From Eleftheria terrae (GTDB lineage: Bacteria; Pseudomonadota; Gammaproteobacteria; Burkholderiales; Burkholderiaceae_C): DNA of 64,000 bases. Below, in pieces: positions 17,685 to 26,237 of this stretch. The notes beneath the pieces are model-generated. The model ran no database searches. It saw only the letters and a program-made list of their open reading frames with translations, and was not told the origin of the DNA. The translations under genes were made by a program, and so were the position numbers. The stretch is taken from NCBI RefSeq assembly GCF_030419005.1, contig NZ_CP106952.1:310001-374000 (forward strand), in the 5' to 3' direction. Every line of letters begins with the position of its first letter. The stretch's first letter is position 1.

Positions 17685-18603
17685 GAAGACAAGCCTGGAC
17701 GAACTGCTGGCCTTCACCACGGTGGTGGACACCGGCTCCATCACCGCCGCGGCCGAGCAGCTGGGCCAGACGGTGTCCGGCATCAGCCGGGCCCTGCAGC
17801 GGCTGGAGCAGAAGCTCGGCACCACGCTGTTGCGACGCACAACACGCCGGCTGGAACTGACGGAAGAGGGCCAGGTGTTCCTGGCCCATGCCCGGCGCAT
17901 CCTCGACGCGGTGGAGACGGCCGAAGACGACATGTCGCAACGCCGGCAGAAGCCGGCCGGTCGCTTGCGGGTCAATGCCGCTTCGCCCTTCATGCTGCAT
18001 GTGGTGGTGCCGCTGGTGGGCGAGTTCCGCCGGCGCTATCCGGATATCGAGCTGGAGCTGCACAGCAGCGACAACATCATCGACCTGCTGGAGCAACGCA
18101 CCGACCTGGCGCTGCGCATTGGCGCGCTGCGTGATTCCAGCCTGCATGCGCGGCCGCTCGGCAGCAGCCGGCTGCGGGTGCTGGCCAGCCCCGCCTACCT
18201 GAAGCGGCAGGGGCGACCACGCAGCGTCGCCAAGCTGCAGCAGCACAGCCTGCTCGGCTTCACGCAGCCGGAAAGCCTGAACCGATGGCCGCTGCGCCAT
18301 CCCTTGGGCGAGCAGCTGCCGATCAGGCCGGCCGTGGCGGCTTCCAGCGGCGAGACGCTTCGGCAGCTTGCGCTCGCGGGCGAAGGCCTGGTGTGCCTGG
18401 CCGATTTCATGACCGCGGGCGACCGGGCGCGGGGCGATCTGGTGCAAGTGCTGCTGCGCGAGACGGTCGAGGTGATGCAGCCGATCCATGCGGTGTACTA
18501 CCGCAACACGCAGCTGGCGTCGCGCATCCAGTGTTTTCTCGACTATCTGGCGAGCCGGATGGGTGCGGAGGGTGGTGTCGCCGAGCGGCTCGGGAGCCCT
18601 TGA
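17683..18603 (+). CDS. LysR-family regulator, YafC-like
   Basis: 306-residue LysR-type transcription factor. The N-terminal winged helix (about 1-65) contains LLAFTTVVDTGSITAAAEQL, SGISRALQRLEQKLG and LLRRTTRRLELTEEG. The rest is a LysR effector domain with RLRVNAASPF and a late IHAVYYRN segment. It is divergent from the MFS-dkgB operon, which it probably controls through the palindrome in the shared promoter. Confidence 0.9.
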   Translation: MKTSLDELLAFTTVVDTGSITAAAEQLGQTVSGISRALQRLEQKLGTTLLRRTTRRLELTEEGQVFLAHARRILDAVETAEDDMSQRRQKPAGRLRVNAASPFMLHVVVPLVGEFRRRYPDIELELHSSDNIIDLLEQRTDLALRIGALRDSSLHARPLGSSRLRVLASPAYLKRQGRPRSVAKLQQHSLLGFTQPESLNRWPLRHPLGEQLPIRPAVAASSGETLRQLALAGEGLVCLADFMTAGDRARGDLVQVLLRETVEVMQPIHAVYYRNTQLASRIQCFLDYLASRMGAEGGVAERLGSP

Positions 18604-19766
18604 GATGCCGCCCGGGCGCGGGCGGCCGCCGTGCAGCAACACCGGCGGCGGTGCCCCGCCCGCGCAGGAGCGCGACGGCAGCAAGGGCCACTGTGTCAGG
18701 CAGCTCGCTTGTTCTCGATGTTGCGGCCCGGCTCAGGCCGCAGCTGGTTCCGGTCCGGCCCGCGGGCCGGCAGGCGACGGCGCGGGCGCCTGCCTGCGGT
18801 CGAGCGGCGTGTGGGGAAGGCGGGTGGCCGATCGATCCATGTTGCGGCTTGGCTTAGGTCCCAGCCGGTTCCGGTCCGGCCCGCGGGTCGGCAGGCGATG
18901 GCGCCGGCGCCTGCCTGCGGTCGAGCGGCGTGTGGGGAAGGCGGGTGACCGATCGATCCGTGCTGCGGCTCGGCTCAGGCCCCAGCCAGCTCCCTCTCGG
19001 TCTGGCCGGTGGATCGGCAGGCGACAGCGCGGGCGCCTGCCTGCGGTCGAGCGGCCTGTGCGGAAGGCGGGTGATCGATCGATCCGTGTTGCGGCTCGGC
19101 TCAGGCCGCAGCCAGCTCCCTCCCGGTCCGGCCGGTGGATCGACAGGCGACAGCGCCGGCGCCTGCCTGCGGTCGAGCGGCCTGTGCGGAAGGCGGGTGA
19201 TCGATCGATCCGTGTTGTGGCTCGGCTCAGGCCCCAGCCAGCTCCCTCCCGCCCCGGCCGGCGGGCCGGCGGGCGACAGCGCGGGCGCTGCCTGCGGTCG
19301 ACCGGCCTGTGCGGAAGGCGGGTGGTAGATCGATCCGTGCTGCGGCTCGGCTCAGGCCGCAGCCAGCTCCCTCTCGGTCCGGCCGGTGGATCGGCAGGCG
19401 ACAGCGCGGGCGCCTGCCTGCGGTCGAGCGGCCTGTGAGGAAGACGGGTGACCGATCGATCCGTGTTGCGGCTCGGCTCAGGCCCCAGCCAGCTCCCTCC
19501 CGGTCCAGCCGGTGGATCGGCAGGCGACAGCGTGGGCGCCTGCTTGCGGTCGAGCGGCCTGTGAGGAAGACGGGTGACCGATCGATCCGTGTTGCGGCTC
19601 GGCTCAGGCCGCAGCCAGCTCCCTCCCGCCTCGGCCGGCGGGCCGGCGGGCGACAGCGCGGGCGCCTGCCTGCGGTCGAACGGCCTGTGCAGAAGGTGGG
19701 CGACCGATCGATCCGGCATGATGGCGCCGCGGTGCCCCGGCGCCGTCGGTGGTTCGGTCTGCCGGT
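18604..19766. repeat. Tandem array of about eight 126-bp repeats
   Basis: The region between the LysR and HDOD genes is filled by imperfect direct repeats. The anchor GATCGATCC recurs at 18830, 18951, 19077, 19203, 19328, 19454, 19580 and 19706, i.e. every 126 bp (one interval 121, one 125), preceded by a partial copy from about 18710. Each unit contains GCTCGGCTCAGGCC, CAGCTCCCTC, CAGGCGACAGCG and CCTGCCTGCGGTCGA. Because 126 is a multiple of three, long open frames cross the array on both strands. The odd 121- and 125-bp units shift the frame so that the translated repeat changes identity, which argues against a real protein. No gene was recognised here. Confidence 0.93.
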
Positions 19767-20597
19767 TCAGTGCGACAGCATGGCCGACATCCCGTCGGTC
19801 ACGTCGCCGGCTTCCACCAGCTTGTCACGCAACCAGGGACGGTCGATGTGCAGGTGCTCGAGCAGCTCCGGCACCGCGGCCTCCAGCGCGGCCAGCGGCG
19901 CTGTGCCGAGCTCCTGGGCATCGGCCAGCACTTCCGCCATGCGAAGCACGGCGGCCAGCAGGCAGAAGCGGCGTGCGGCGAGCGGCTCGGAAGCGTCGGC
20001 AAAGGCTTGCACGAGCACCGGCGGGAAGCGCCACTGACGGGCCAGCTCCGCCGTGACGTCACTGTGGGTGCAGCCAAATCGGTTGATCTCCAGGGACAGC
20101 CGGCACCCGGCTTCGGTGACATGCGCTTCCTCGTCGGCGACCAGGGCAGGTTCGGACATCGCGATCAGGACCTGGCCGGTGCGCAGCATGAGCCCAGCCA
20201 GGTAGGCCACCTCGCTGTCGATTTGCAGCCAGCGGCCCAGCAGCTTCGCATAGCCGGCGGTCGCCAGGCTGTGGCGCCAGAACCGGGCCCGGTCCAGGCC
20301 TTGCGCCTGCGGGAAGGCACCGACGATGCAGGCCGCCAGGGCCAGGTCGCGCAGCGTGTCGAGGCCCAGCACCGTCGATGCGTCGGTCAGCGTCGCCACA
20401 TCGTTGGCAGGCCGATAACGGGCCGAATTGGCCAGCCGCAGCACCTTGGCCGCCAGGGCCGCGTCTTTCGAGATCAAGGTCGACAGCTGGCCCAGGCTGG
20501 CGTTTTCGTCGTCGAAGCTGCGCATCAGCTGTCGTGCCACCTCCGGCATCGTGGGCAGGGCTCGCAGGTTGTCGAGGTATTTTTGGGCAGCGGTCAT
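19767..20597 (-). CDS. HDOD domain protein
   Basis: 276-residue HDOD protein (degenerate HD phosphohydrolase fold): LPTMPEVARQLMRSFDDENAS, then LISKDAALAAKVLRLANSARY, and a later FWRHSLATAGYAKLLGRWL segment. HDOD proteins act in signalling, often linked to cyclic-di-GMP, motility or stress. There is no adjacent GGDEF, EAL or kinase gene, so its input is unknown. It ends at the border of the 126-bp repeat array. Confidence 0.85.
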   Translation of the reverse strand: MTAAQKYLDNLRALPTMPEVARQLMRSFDDENASLGQLSTLISKDAALAAKVLRLANSARYRPANDVATLTDASTVLGLDTLRDLALAACIVGAFPQAQGLDRARFWRHSLATAGYAKLLGRWLQIDSEVAYLAGLMLRTGQVLIAMSEPALVADEEAHVTEAGCRLSLEINRFGCTHSDVTAELARQWRFPPVLVQAFADASEPLAARRFCLLAAVLRMAEVLADAQELGTAPLAALEAAVPELLEHLHIDRPWLRDKLVEAGDVTDGMSAMLSH

Positions 20598-20997
20598 GGA
20601 CGAGGCTCAGGCAGAAAGGTGAACACTCCATCGGTATCGACCGATGCGCCGGCCGGCATATGCGGACAAGCCCCAGTTCGAGAGAAGACGGCTCGACCGT
20701 CGCCGTGCGGCCGGCCGCCAACCGGATTCGAGCACCGGGCACGCCCGCTTGAACCGGCCGCTGCCGCTGCCGACGGCACTCACCGCGGGTCTCTGCATCC
20801 CTGGCGGCCCGGGTCGGCTGCCCTTGTCGGGCGTGACCGGATCCGGGCGCCCTTGCCGGGCGGGGTCGTTCGCTCTGCCCGCCCGGCCCTCCCTCGCGAC
20901 CCGCTGTGCGGGCCGGGCCGCCCCACGGCAGTCCCCGGGGCCTCAAGTCCGCGCCTCGCGCCGCCCAACGTGCCCAGCCTGGGGTCCGAGCGACAGG
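20598..20997. other. Intergenic region, no feature recognised
   Basis: 400 bp between two minus-strand genes. I see no convincing gene, repeat array or strong hairpin; open frames here are extensions of antisense frames. Candidate promoter elements for the HDOD gene could lie here, but none is distinct. Confidence 0.6.
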
Positions 20998-22152
20998 TCA
21001 GCGCCGGACCTTGCCGTCTTCGGTCAGCATGGACAGCTCCACGAAGGTCGAGCCGACGTGCTTGGCATTGCTGAAGCTGACGCTGAAGCCGCCGAAGGAG
21101 GTGTTCACCGACTCGAGGCCCGCAATGAGGCCGTCCGGCGTCAGCTTCGGCGCCTTGCGCAGCCCTTCGGCGAGCACCTTGGCGGCGATGTAGCCCTCGA
21201 TGCTCGAGTAGTTCGGTTGGGCATTGCCGCCCGCCCGCTGCACTGCCTGCAGGTACTCGCGCGAGATGGCGGTGGTGGTACTGAAGGGGAAGGGCATCAC
21301 CTGGCTCACCACAACACCATGGCCCTTTCTGCCCAGTTCATCGGCCAGCGCCTGCGTGCCGACAAAGGAAACGTTGTAGAAGGTGCCACCGTAGCCAGCC
21401 TGCCGGGCCGAAGTGATGAAGGCGGCGCAGCTGCGGTAGGCGCCCACTTGCACGATGGCGTCGGGCTTCGCGGCGACGATGGTCTTCACCGCGCTGGAGA
21501 CATCGGTGGTGTTGCGCTCGACCGTCCCCGTGGCGACCGGCTCCAGACCCTTGGCCTTCAGCGCGCGCTGAACGCCCTCCAGCCCGGCGAGGCCGTAGCT
21601 GTCGTTCTGGTAGAACACCGCCACCCGCGACAGACCGACAGAGGTGAGTTGCTTGACGATGAGCGCCGTCTCGTCGAAGTACGACGCCCGCAGGTGGAAC
21701 ACGTTCCGTGCCTTGTTGTCACGCAATGCCGGCGCACCCGTCACCGGCGCGAAGAATGGAATGCGCCGTTCCTGCGCGAGCGGCAAGGCCGCCAGGCTGG
21801 TCGGTGTGCCAACATAGCCAAACAGGGCGAAGACGTCGTCGTTCAGCAGGGTCTGGGTGTTGGCCTTGCAGCGCTGAGGGTCGTAGCCGTCATCCAGCGT
21901 GCGCAGCTCGATGAGTCGCCCGTTGATGCCACCCGCTGCATTCAGCGCATTGAAGTAGATCTGCGCGCCGCGTCGCACTTCCATTCCCAGTTGGGCATTT
22001 GGCCCGGTCATCGGCGCCGACTGTCCGAGAACGATGCGGCCCTCAGTCTGCGCCCAGGCCGGAACGGCCACGGTCGCGGCGCCGGCCGCGATACGAGTGA
22101 TGGCTTGCCGGCGCGTCAGGCTACGCGCAGCAACGGGAAACTTGCTTGTCAT
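20998..22152 (-). CDS. ABC transporter substrate-binding protein, branched-chain amino acid (LivK) type
   Basis: 384-residue periplasmic binding protein. The leader has twin arginines (SLTRRQAITRIAAGAATVAV) and cleavage after PAWA, so it may be Tat-exported. The mature part follows the LivK/type I fold: LGQSAPMTGPNAQLG, NAAGGINGR, LNDDVFALFGYVGT and SRVAVFYQNDSYG. No permease or ATPase genes are nearby, so it is an orphan; such orphans are common in Burkholderiales. The ligand cannot be told from sequence. Confidence 0.87.
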   Translation of the reverse strand: MTSKFPVAARSLTRRQAITRIAAGAATVAVPAWAQTEGRIVLGQSAPMTGPNAQLGMEVRRGAQIYFNALNAAGGINGRLIELRTLDDGYDPQRCKANTQTLLNDDVFALFGYVGTPTSLAALPLAQERRIPFFAPVTGAPALRDNKARNVFHLRASYFDETALIVKQLTSVGLSRVAVFYQNDSYGLAGLEGVQRALKAKGLEPVATGTVERNTTDVSSAVKTIVAAKPDAIVQVGAYRSCAAFITSARQAGYGGTFYNVSFVGTQALADELGRKGHGVVVSQVMPFPFSTTTAISREYLQAVQRAGGNAQPNYSSIEGYIAAKVLAEGLRKAPKLTPDGLIAGLESVNTSFGGFSVSFSNAKHVGSTFVELSMLTEDGKVRR

Positions 22153-22517
22153 CGGAACGGACTAAAAGGTGAACGACGCCAGGCCAATGAAAGTTTGACT
22201 GCCTGGTGAAACTTACAGTTTACTACAACTAGGTAGTTACCCTAGGTCGATTTGTGGTGGATCAAGCGCCGTGGAAATTCCAAGCCGGTGTTGCGGCTTC
22301 GGCGCTTGCCTTGGGCCTCGCGGGTAGGGGAAGGGTAAGGACCCAGGTCATCCAGGCCATGCGCCGGAGATGAATTGCTGCGCCCGCTGCTCGATATCGA
22401 AGAATGGTTGGGCTGCACGGACTGGGTCGCTCCGCTCCCTGCCGAACCACACAAAGCAGGTGCAAGGCGTGTCCTGAGAAGCAACACGCCTTTGCTCTGC
22501 CCTGCTCCACCTTATAG

Positions 22518-22715
22518 GGCTTTGGCTTTGGCTTTGGCTTTGGCTTTGGCTTTGGCTTTGGCTTTGGCTTTGGCTTTGGCTTTGGCTTTGGCTTTGGCTT
22601 TGGCTTTGGCTTTGGCTTTGGCTTTGGCTTTGGCTTTGGCTTTGGCTTTGGCTTTGGCTTTGGCTTTGGCTTTGGCTTTGGCTGAGGCTGAGGCTGAGGC
22701 TGAGGCTGAGGCTGA
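22518..22715. repeat. Hexanucleotide array: 27 GGCTTT then 6 GGCTGA
   Basis: 198 bp of perfect 6-bp tandem repeats: 27 uninterrupted units of GGCTTT (22518-22679) followed by six of GGCTGA (22680-22715). It is an exceptionally long microsatellite for a bacterium and strand-asymmetric (no A on the plus strand in the first block). It sits about 365 bp upstream of the binding-protein gene start on the opposite side. No coding role is evident. Confidence 0.97.
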
Positions 22716-23070
22716 GGCGGTTCACCGGCTAGAGTTCCTTCAGGTGCCCAATGCTCGCTTCAGCCGCTATCCGGAGTAGCGGCAAGGATGCCCTCACCCT
22801 CACCTGTTGTGTGAGCCAGTCGTTTAGCGGGCAAGCAGAAGGCACCCCAAACCGCGACAGCCACCTGTGCCGACTCGAGGAGTCCCTGCCGTCTGTGGAG
22901 TGAGTGGCACAGCCGTCAGCAATGAGGTGGTCGCGGAGAAGGCGAAAGCACGGGCGGCCGTGCTGACTGCTTGCAAGACAAGGAGCTCTAGCCGCACGGA
23001 CCGCTATGGTTCAACTCGTTTGCAAAGGCGGAGATCGCTGTTGTCGTGACAGAAGCGAACCGGCGGATAG

Positions 23071-23100
23071 CGGCAGCGGCAGCGGCAGCGGCAGCGGCAG
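23071..23100. repeat. Short hexanucleotide array (CGGCAG x5)
   Basis: Five perfect units of CGGCAG in the same non-coding zone as the longer GGCTTT array; same unit length, unrelated unit sequence. Confidence 0.9.
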
Positions 23101-23573
23101 ATTCTGCTCCGCGGACCGTGCATCGAGGTGGAAGCCGGCGAGATGCATCAGGCCCGCCTGACCGCTGCGCGTGTCGCTACCGTCAGCTGCGGCCCGCGCT
23201 TGGTCATCGATTTGTTGAGGGGGTGGCGTCTTGGCAGCCGTGCCTCCCTGCTCCACTGCTGCGCGAAACCGCTCCCCAGTGGATGGGAGTTGCGCCTCGC
23301 TCGCCACAGGGGTTCAGTGAACAGACCCTCTTGTTGCCCTGTTCCGCCTGCCGGACCGGCCAGCATCCAGAGCAGCGAAGGTGGCCCTCCCCGCGCAGCG
23401 CTTGGTGTTCTACCTGGTGTCGCAGCGCCTCGCCCGGACGTCTCTACTACAGCGAGAAACAGAGCGTTGTGATGCCGTCTCTGATAGTCCTGATGGATTC
23501 ATGATCTGGCACGATCGTGCCGCCCTGCCCTGTGGCCCAGGCAAAACCGAGCCGCAACTCATACGAAACGGCA

Positions 23574-23594
23574 GGGGTGGGACGGTCCTACCCC
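23574..23594. promoter_or_regulatory. Candidate parS-like palindrome, copy 1
   Basis: GGGGTGGGAC, one central G, then GTCCTACCCC. It has one mismatch to the perfect palindrome found at 26093 and 26189. This copy lies 390 bp upstream of the recombinase gene and 2.4 kb from the other three copies. Confidence 0.6.
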
Positions 23595-23883
23595 CCTCCA
23601 CATCACCTTGGCCGTTCGGCTGGCGACGTCGTTTCGGTTTCGCTCCCACGCCAACCACCGAGTGAGATTCGCGCCGGTCCCTGCTCTGTCTTGCGAACGG
23701 CTCAACTCGTTGCTCGCCGTCTCACTGCGCGCGTGTGAAGCAGCCTCGTGCCGAAGAGATCACCCGCGTCTCTGGCCCGGGATACCTGCGGCTGACGCCT
23801 TGCAGGCCATGCGCCATACAAGCAATGCACCGGACGAGGTGTACCCGCCCGAGAAGGCCGGCGCCCGCGGCCAAATTCCCGAT

Positions 23884-23902
23884 GATTATTGTTATTATCA
23901 TC
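23884..23902. promoter_or_regulatory. AT-rich palindromic patch upstream of the recombinase
   Basis: The patch starting at 23881 has arms GATGAT and ATCATC flanking TATTGTTATT. It matches about 13 of 19 positions of a Fur box, but could equally be an AT-rich promoter or a host-factor site. It is 80 bp before the recombinase start and stands out against the GC-rich surroundings. Confidence 0.35.
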
Positions 23903-23982
23903 GTATACAGAACATGCCAGCGTTCCTGGGATTTCTGGCCCGTTTAGGTCATTTCCCTAATCAGAACAAGTATTTAGCCGCC

Positions 23983-25911
23983 ATGACGCGCCCCGCCTCG
24001 CCTGTTGCCCGCCGAGAACTCACCCGTGCTCACGTGGCCTTCTACAGGGCCGTTGTTGAAGGTGTCGAACGCCGGAAGGCGTGGGAGCTCTACCTCAGTT
24101 TGGATGGCGACTTCAGTGACGCTCATTGTGCTGCGACGCTCGAATGGGTTCGCCAGACCCTCATCGCCGAGGCGATGTCTGCTGGCCAACCGGAGCTGAT
24201 TGGCCTGTTCCGGCGCGATCCGGAACGGGTCAGGGTCAGTGAACGACCGACGTTGAACGAGTTTGCGACGCAGTTTGCAGACGCGGGTGAGTTTTCGGAA
24301 GCCGAGCTGACCGAGCTCTGGAAAGAGCAGTACGGAGAGGCGGATGGCAGTGATGCGCGCCGCGCCAGGCTCAGCCGCCGCCTCCGGGACGCCCTGCTCC
24401 TGGTGGAGAAAGCGGGGCGCAAGCAGGCACAAGCGACAGACCCCGTTGCCATGTGGTTGGCACCTCGGCTCTCATCCAGGCTGGCGGAAGCCGGGCTGCT
24501 TACCCTTGTAGACGTCCGCAGCGCCCTTGACCGCCGGAAGACGCCGCGCTGGGAAGAAGTGCCCGGCGTTGGCGAAGTGTGGGCCGATCGCCTTGCCGCA
24601 TGGCTTGCGCAGGTCGGCATCCAGGCACCCTCTCAGCCTCCGGTGCCACTCGCCCCGGCCCACCCCTTGCGCCCCCTGGAGCGGCTCACCGTAGCCGAGC
24701 TTCATCCACTGCCCTCTGCCAATGAACCCCTTGTGCCCGTCCCGCGGCCCGCATTCGCAGAGATCGCAAGCGATAAGGACGCGGTCGAGCGCTGGCTGAG
24801 CGAGAAGGGTGGCAACCGCCATACGCTGCGCGTTTATCGTCGCGCCAGTGAGCGTCTGCTGCTGTGGTGCCAGCTCGAACGGCAGCTGCCCTTCGGGCGG
24901 CTCACGCCTGACGATGGCGCACTGTACTGCCGCTGGCTCTCGCAACTGGGCCGGAAATCCGTCGAGGTGTGGGCCGCGGAGGGGTGGCGCCTTCCCGCCG
25001 ACGCATGGGTCAGCACCGCCCGCGCAGCGAGGCGCGACTCGCCAGAATGGCGGCCGTTCGAGGGCCCGCTGTCGCCGGCCTCCGTGAGACAGGATCTGGC
25101 GGTGGTGAAGGCCTTGTTCGCTTTTCTTCGGCGCCATGCCTACCTGAGCAACGCTCCCTGGGAGGGTGTACAGCCAGCAGAGATGCTGCCTGCCGAGGAT
25201 AAGAATGAGGACGCCGCCGAAGGCACACGGAGGCCGGCCCGCCAGGACTGGGTTCATCTACTTGATGGGCTCCAGCAAGCCCAACCGACAAACGATCGAA
25301 ATGCCAGGCTGCGTGTCGTCCTGTGGCTGGGCCTGGGCTGCGGCCTCAAGGCCTCGGAAATGTTGAGCCTGACCGTGGGCAGCTTGGCTCCAACAAAGGA
25401 CGGCTGGCAGCTTCGAGTTGCAGCAGGTGCTGCCAATGAGAGGCAAGTGCCCCTGCCGGCGCCTGCTAAAGCAGCGCTTTTTGACTACCTCGAACAGCTG
25501 GGCTTGGACGGCCGCGAGGTTCCCACACTGCCCGCCGACGTGTTGGCCGCCCCACTGCTGCGCTCGCAGAAGGGCCGTCGTGCTGCTGGTCGAGGAGTAC
25601 CGTCGCAAGGTCTGCGCTATACGCAGCTGTACACCGACCTCAAGTCGTACTTCGCCTCTCGGGCAAGAGAGCTGGAGCCTGTGAACCCTGCCGCGGCAGC
25701 CCGGATTCGCCGGGCATCGACCCAATGGCTGCGCTACTCCTGCGCCGCCGCATCGGCGGAGGTGGGGATCGGAATTACCGGCATCCAGCAACTGCTGGGT
25801 CACGCGCATGTGCGCAGCACGGCCGCCTACTTCCAGGATTCGAAGCCGCAGCTGCAATCGGCAATGGAGCGCGTCGCTGACCTGCTGCTCTCGGGTCCGT
25901 CCGCACGCTGA
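23983..25911 (+). CDS. Tyrosine recombinase (phage-integrase family, DUF3701 type) with altered catalytic residues
   Basis: 642-residue protein of the large integrase group found beside plasmid and chromid origins. The N-terminal DUF3701-like part starts LTRAHVAFYRAVVEG (which fixes the start at 23983). A SAM-like core-binding domain lies at about 265-400 and the catalytic domain at 410-635. Box I reads LGCGLKASEM, with Lys456 where recombinases have Arg. Box II reads TQWLRYS, with Gln581 where His is usual but Arg584 kept. LLGHAHV (His607) and AYFQDS (nucleophile Tyr616) are intact. With two pentad residues changed it may be inactive for strand exchange, or be a DNA-binding or dimer-resolution variant. 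It lies upstream of parB, flanked on both sides by the candidate parS palindromes. Confidence 0.85.
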   Translation: MTRPASPVARRELTRAHVAFYRAVVEGVERRKAWELYLSLDGDFSDAHCAATLEWVRQTLIAEAMSAGQPELIGLFRRDPERVRVSERPTLNEFATQFADAGEFSEAELTELWKEQYGEADGSDARRARLSRRLRDALLLVEKAGRKQAQATDPVAMWLAPRLSSRLAEAGLLTLVDVRSALDRRKTPRWEEVPGVGEVWADRLAAWLAQVGIQAPSQPPVPLAPAHPLRPLERLTVAELHPLPSANEPLVPVPRPAFAEIASDKDAVERWLSEKGGNRHTLRVYRRASERLLLWCQLERQLPFGRLTPDDGALYCRWLSQLGRKSVEVWAAEGWRLPADAWVSTARAARRDSPEWRPFEGPLSPASVRQDLAVVKALFAFLRRHAYLSNAPWEGVQPAEMLPAEDKNEDAAEGTRRPARQDWVHLLDGLQQAQPTNDRNARLRVVLWLGLGCGLKASEMLSLTVGSLAPTKDGWQLRVAAGAANERQVPLPAPAKAALFDYLEQLGLDGREVPTLPADVLAAPLLRSQKGRRAAGRGVPSQGLRYTQLYTDLKSYFASRARELEPVNPAAAARIRRASTQWLRYSCAAASAEVGIGITGIQQLLGHAHVRSTAAYFQDSKPQLQSAMERVADLLLSGPSAR

Positions 25912-25998
25912 TGGGAGAGCCGGTGGTGCGCTGCCTGGCGTCGTCTCGATCCCGTTGAGCACTGGATACTCAAGGCGTGAGGGACGATGCATAGGGAA

Positions 25999-26019
25999 GG
26001 GGTGGGACCGTCCTACCCC
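25999..26019. promoter_or_regulatory. Candidate parS-like palindrome, copy 2
   Basis: GGGGTGGGAC, central C, GTCCTACCCC; same single mismatch as copy 1. It lies 88 bp after the recombinase stop, in the gap before the convergent parB. Confidence 0.65.
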
Positions 26020-26092
26020 CGCTTTGCAGGCCGGACACGGTCGGGGCAGGCGGTTCCTGCGATCGGGTTTGAGTGGCAATGCAGGGTGGTGT

Positions 26093-26113
26093 GGGGTGGG
26101 ACGGTCCCACCCC
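26093..26113. promoter_or_regulatory. Candidate parS-like palindrome, copy 3
   Basis: Perfect 10-bp arms GGGGTGGGAC / GTCCCACCCC around a single G. It is 94 bp from copy 2 and 96 bp from copy 4, so the three copies are nearly evenly spaced (about nine helical turns). Confidence 0.7.
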
Positions 26114-26188
26114 TACGCGCGCTCACTGTGCGGGCGGCTCCTGCAGCTCCGCTCGTATCGCCACACACCGCGCGCCTCCAATGAAAAA

Positions 26189-26209
26189 GGGGTGGGACCG
26201 TCCCACCCC
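26189..26209. promoter_or_regulatory. Candidate parS-like palindrome, copy 4
   Basis: Perfect 10-bp arms GGGGTGGGAC / GTCCCACCCC around a single C, 29 bp beyond the parB stop codon. ParB centromeres commonly sit next to parAB. The motif differs from the usual chromosomal GTTTCACGTGAAAC type. A repeated terminator is the alternative reading. Confidence 0.7.
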
Positions 26210-26237
26210 TTCTGCGAAGGTTGAAGTCAGCGCCGAT

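Larger units (their letters stand above)
22153..23982. other. 1.8-kb non-coding, repeat-bearing region before the recombinase
   Basis: No convincing gene. It holds an AT-rich stretch at 22180-22260 that includes CTAGG-N7-CCTAG (promoter side of the binding-protein gene), the hexanucleotide array at 22518-22715, five CGGCAG units at 23071-23100, a candidate parS palindrome at 23574-23594, and an AT-rich patch at 23881-23960. The G+C content is visibly lower than in the flanks in parts, consistent with an accessory or recombining zone. Long frames through the arrays encode only Leu-Ala or Ser-Gln dipeptides and are not believable proteins. Confidence 0.7.

Noticed and set aside
18733-19719. 328-codon repeat protein on the minus strand over the 126-bp array
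   Set aside because: The peptide repeat changes identity where units are 121 or 125 bp long, there is no start signal, and several other frames are equally open.
18604-19766. CRISPR array
   Set aside because: The 126-bp units are contiguous and similar throughout, without unique spacers between short repeats.
22518-22715. CRISPR array
   Set aside because: Units are contiguous with no spacers and there are no cas genes.
22348-22779. Leu-Ala / Ser-Gln dipeptide proteins over the hexanucleotide array
   Set aside because: Pure translation of a microsatellite on both strands, without conserved flanks or ribosome sites.
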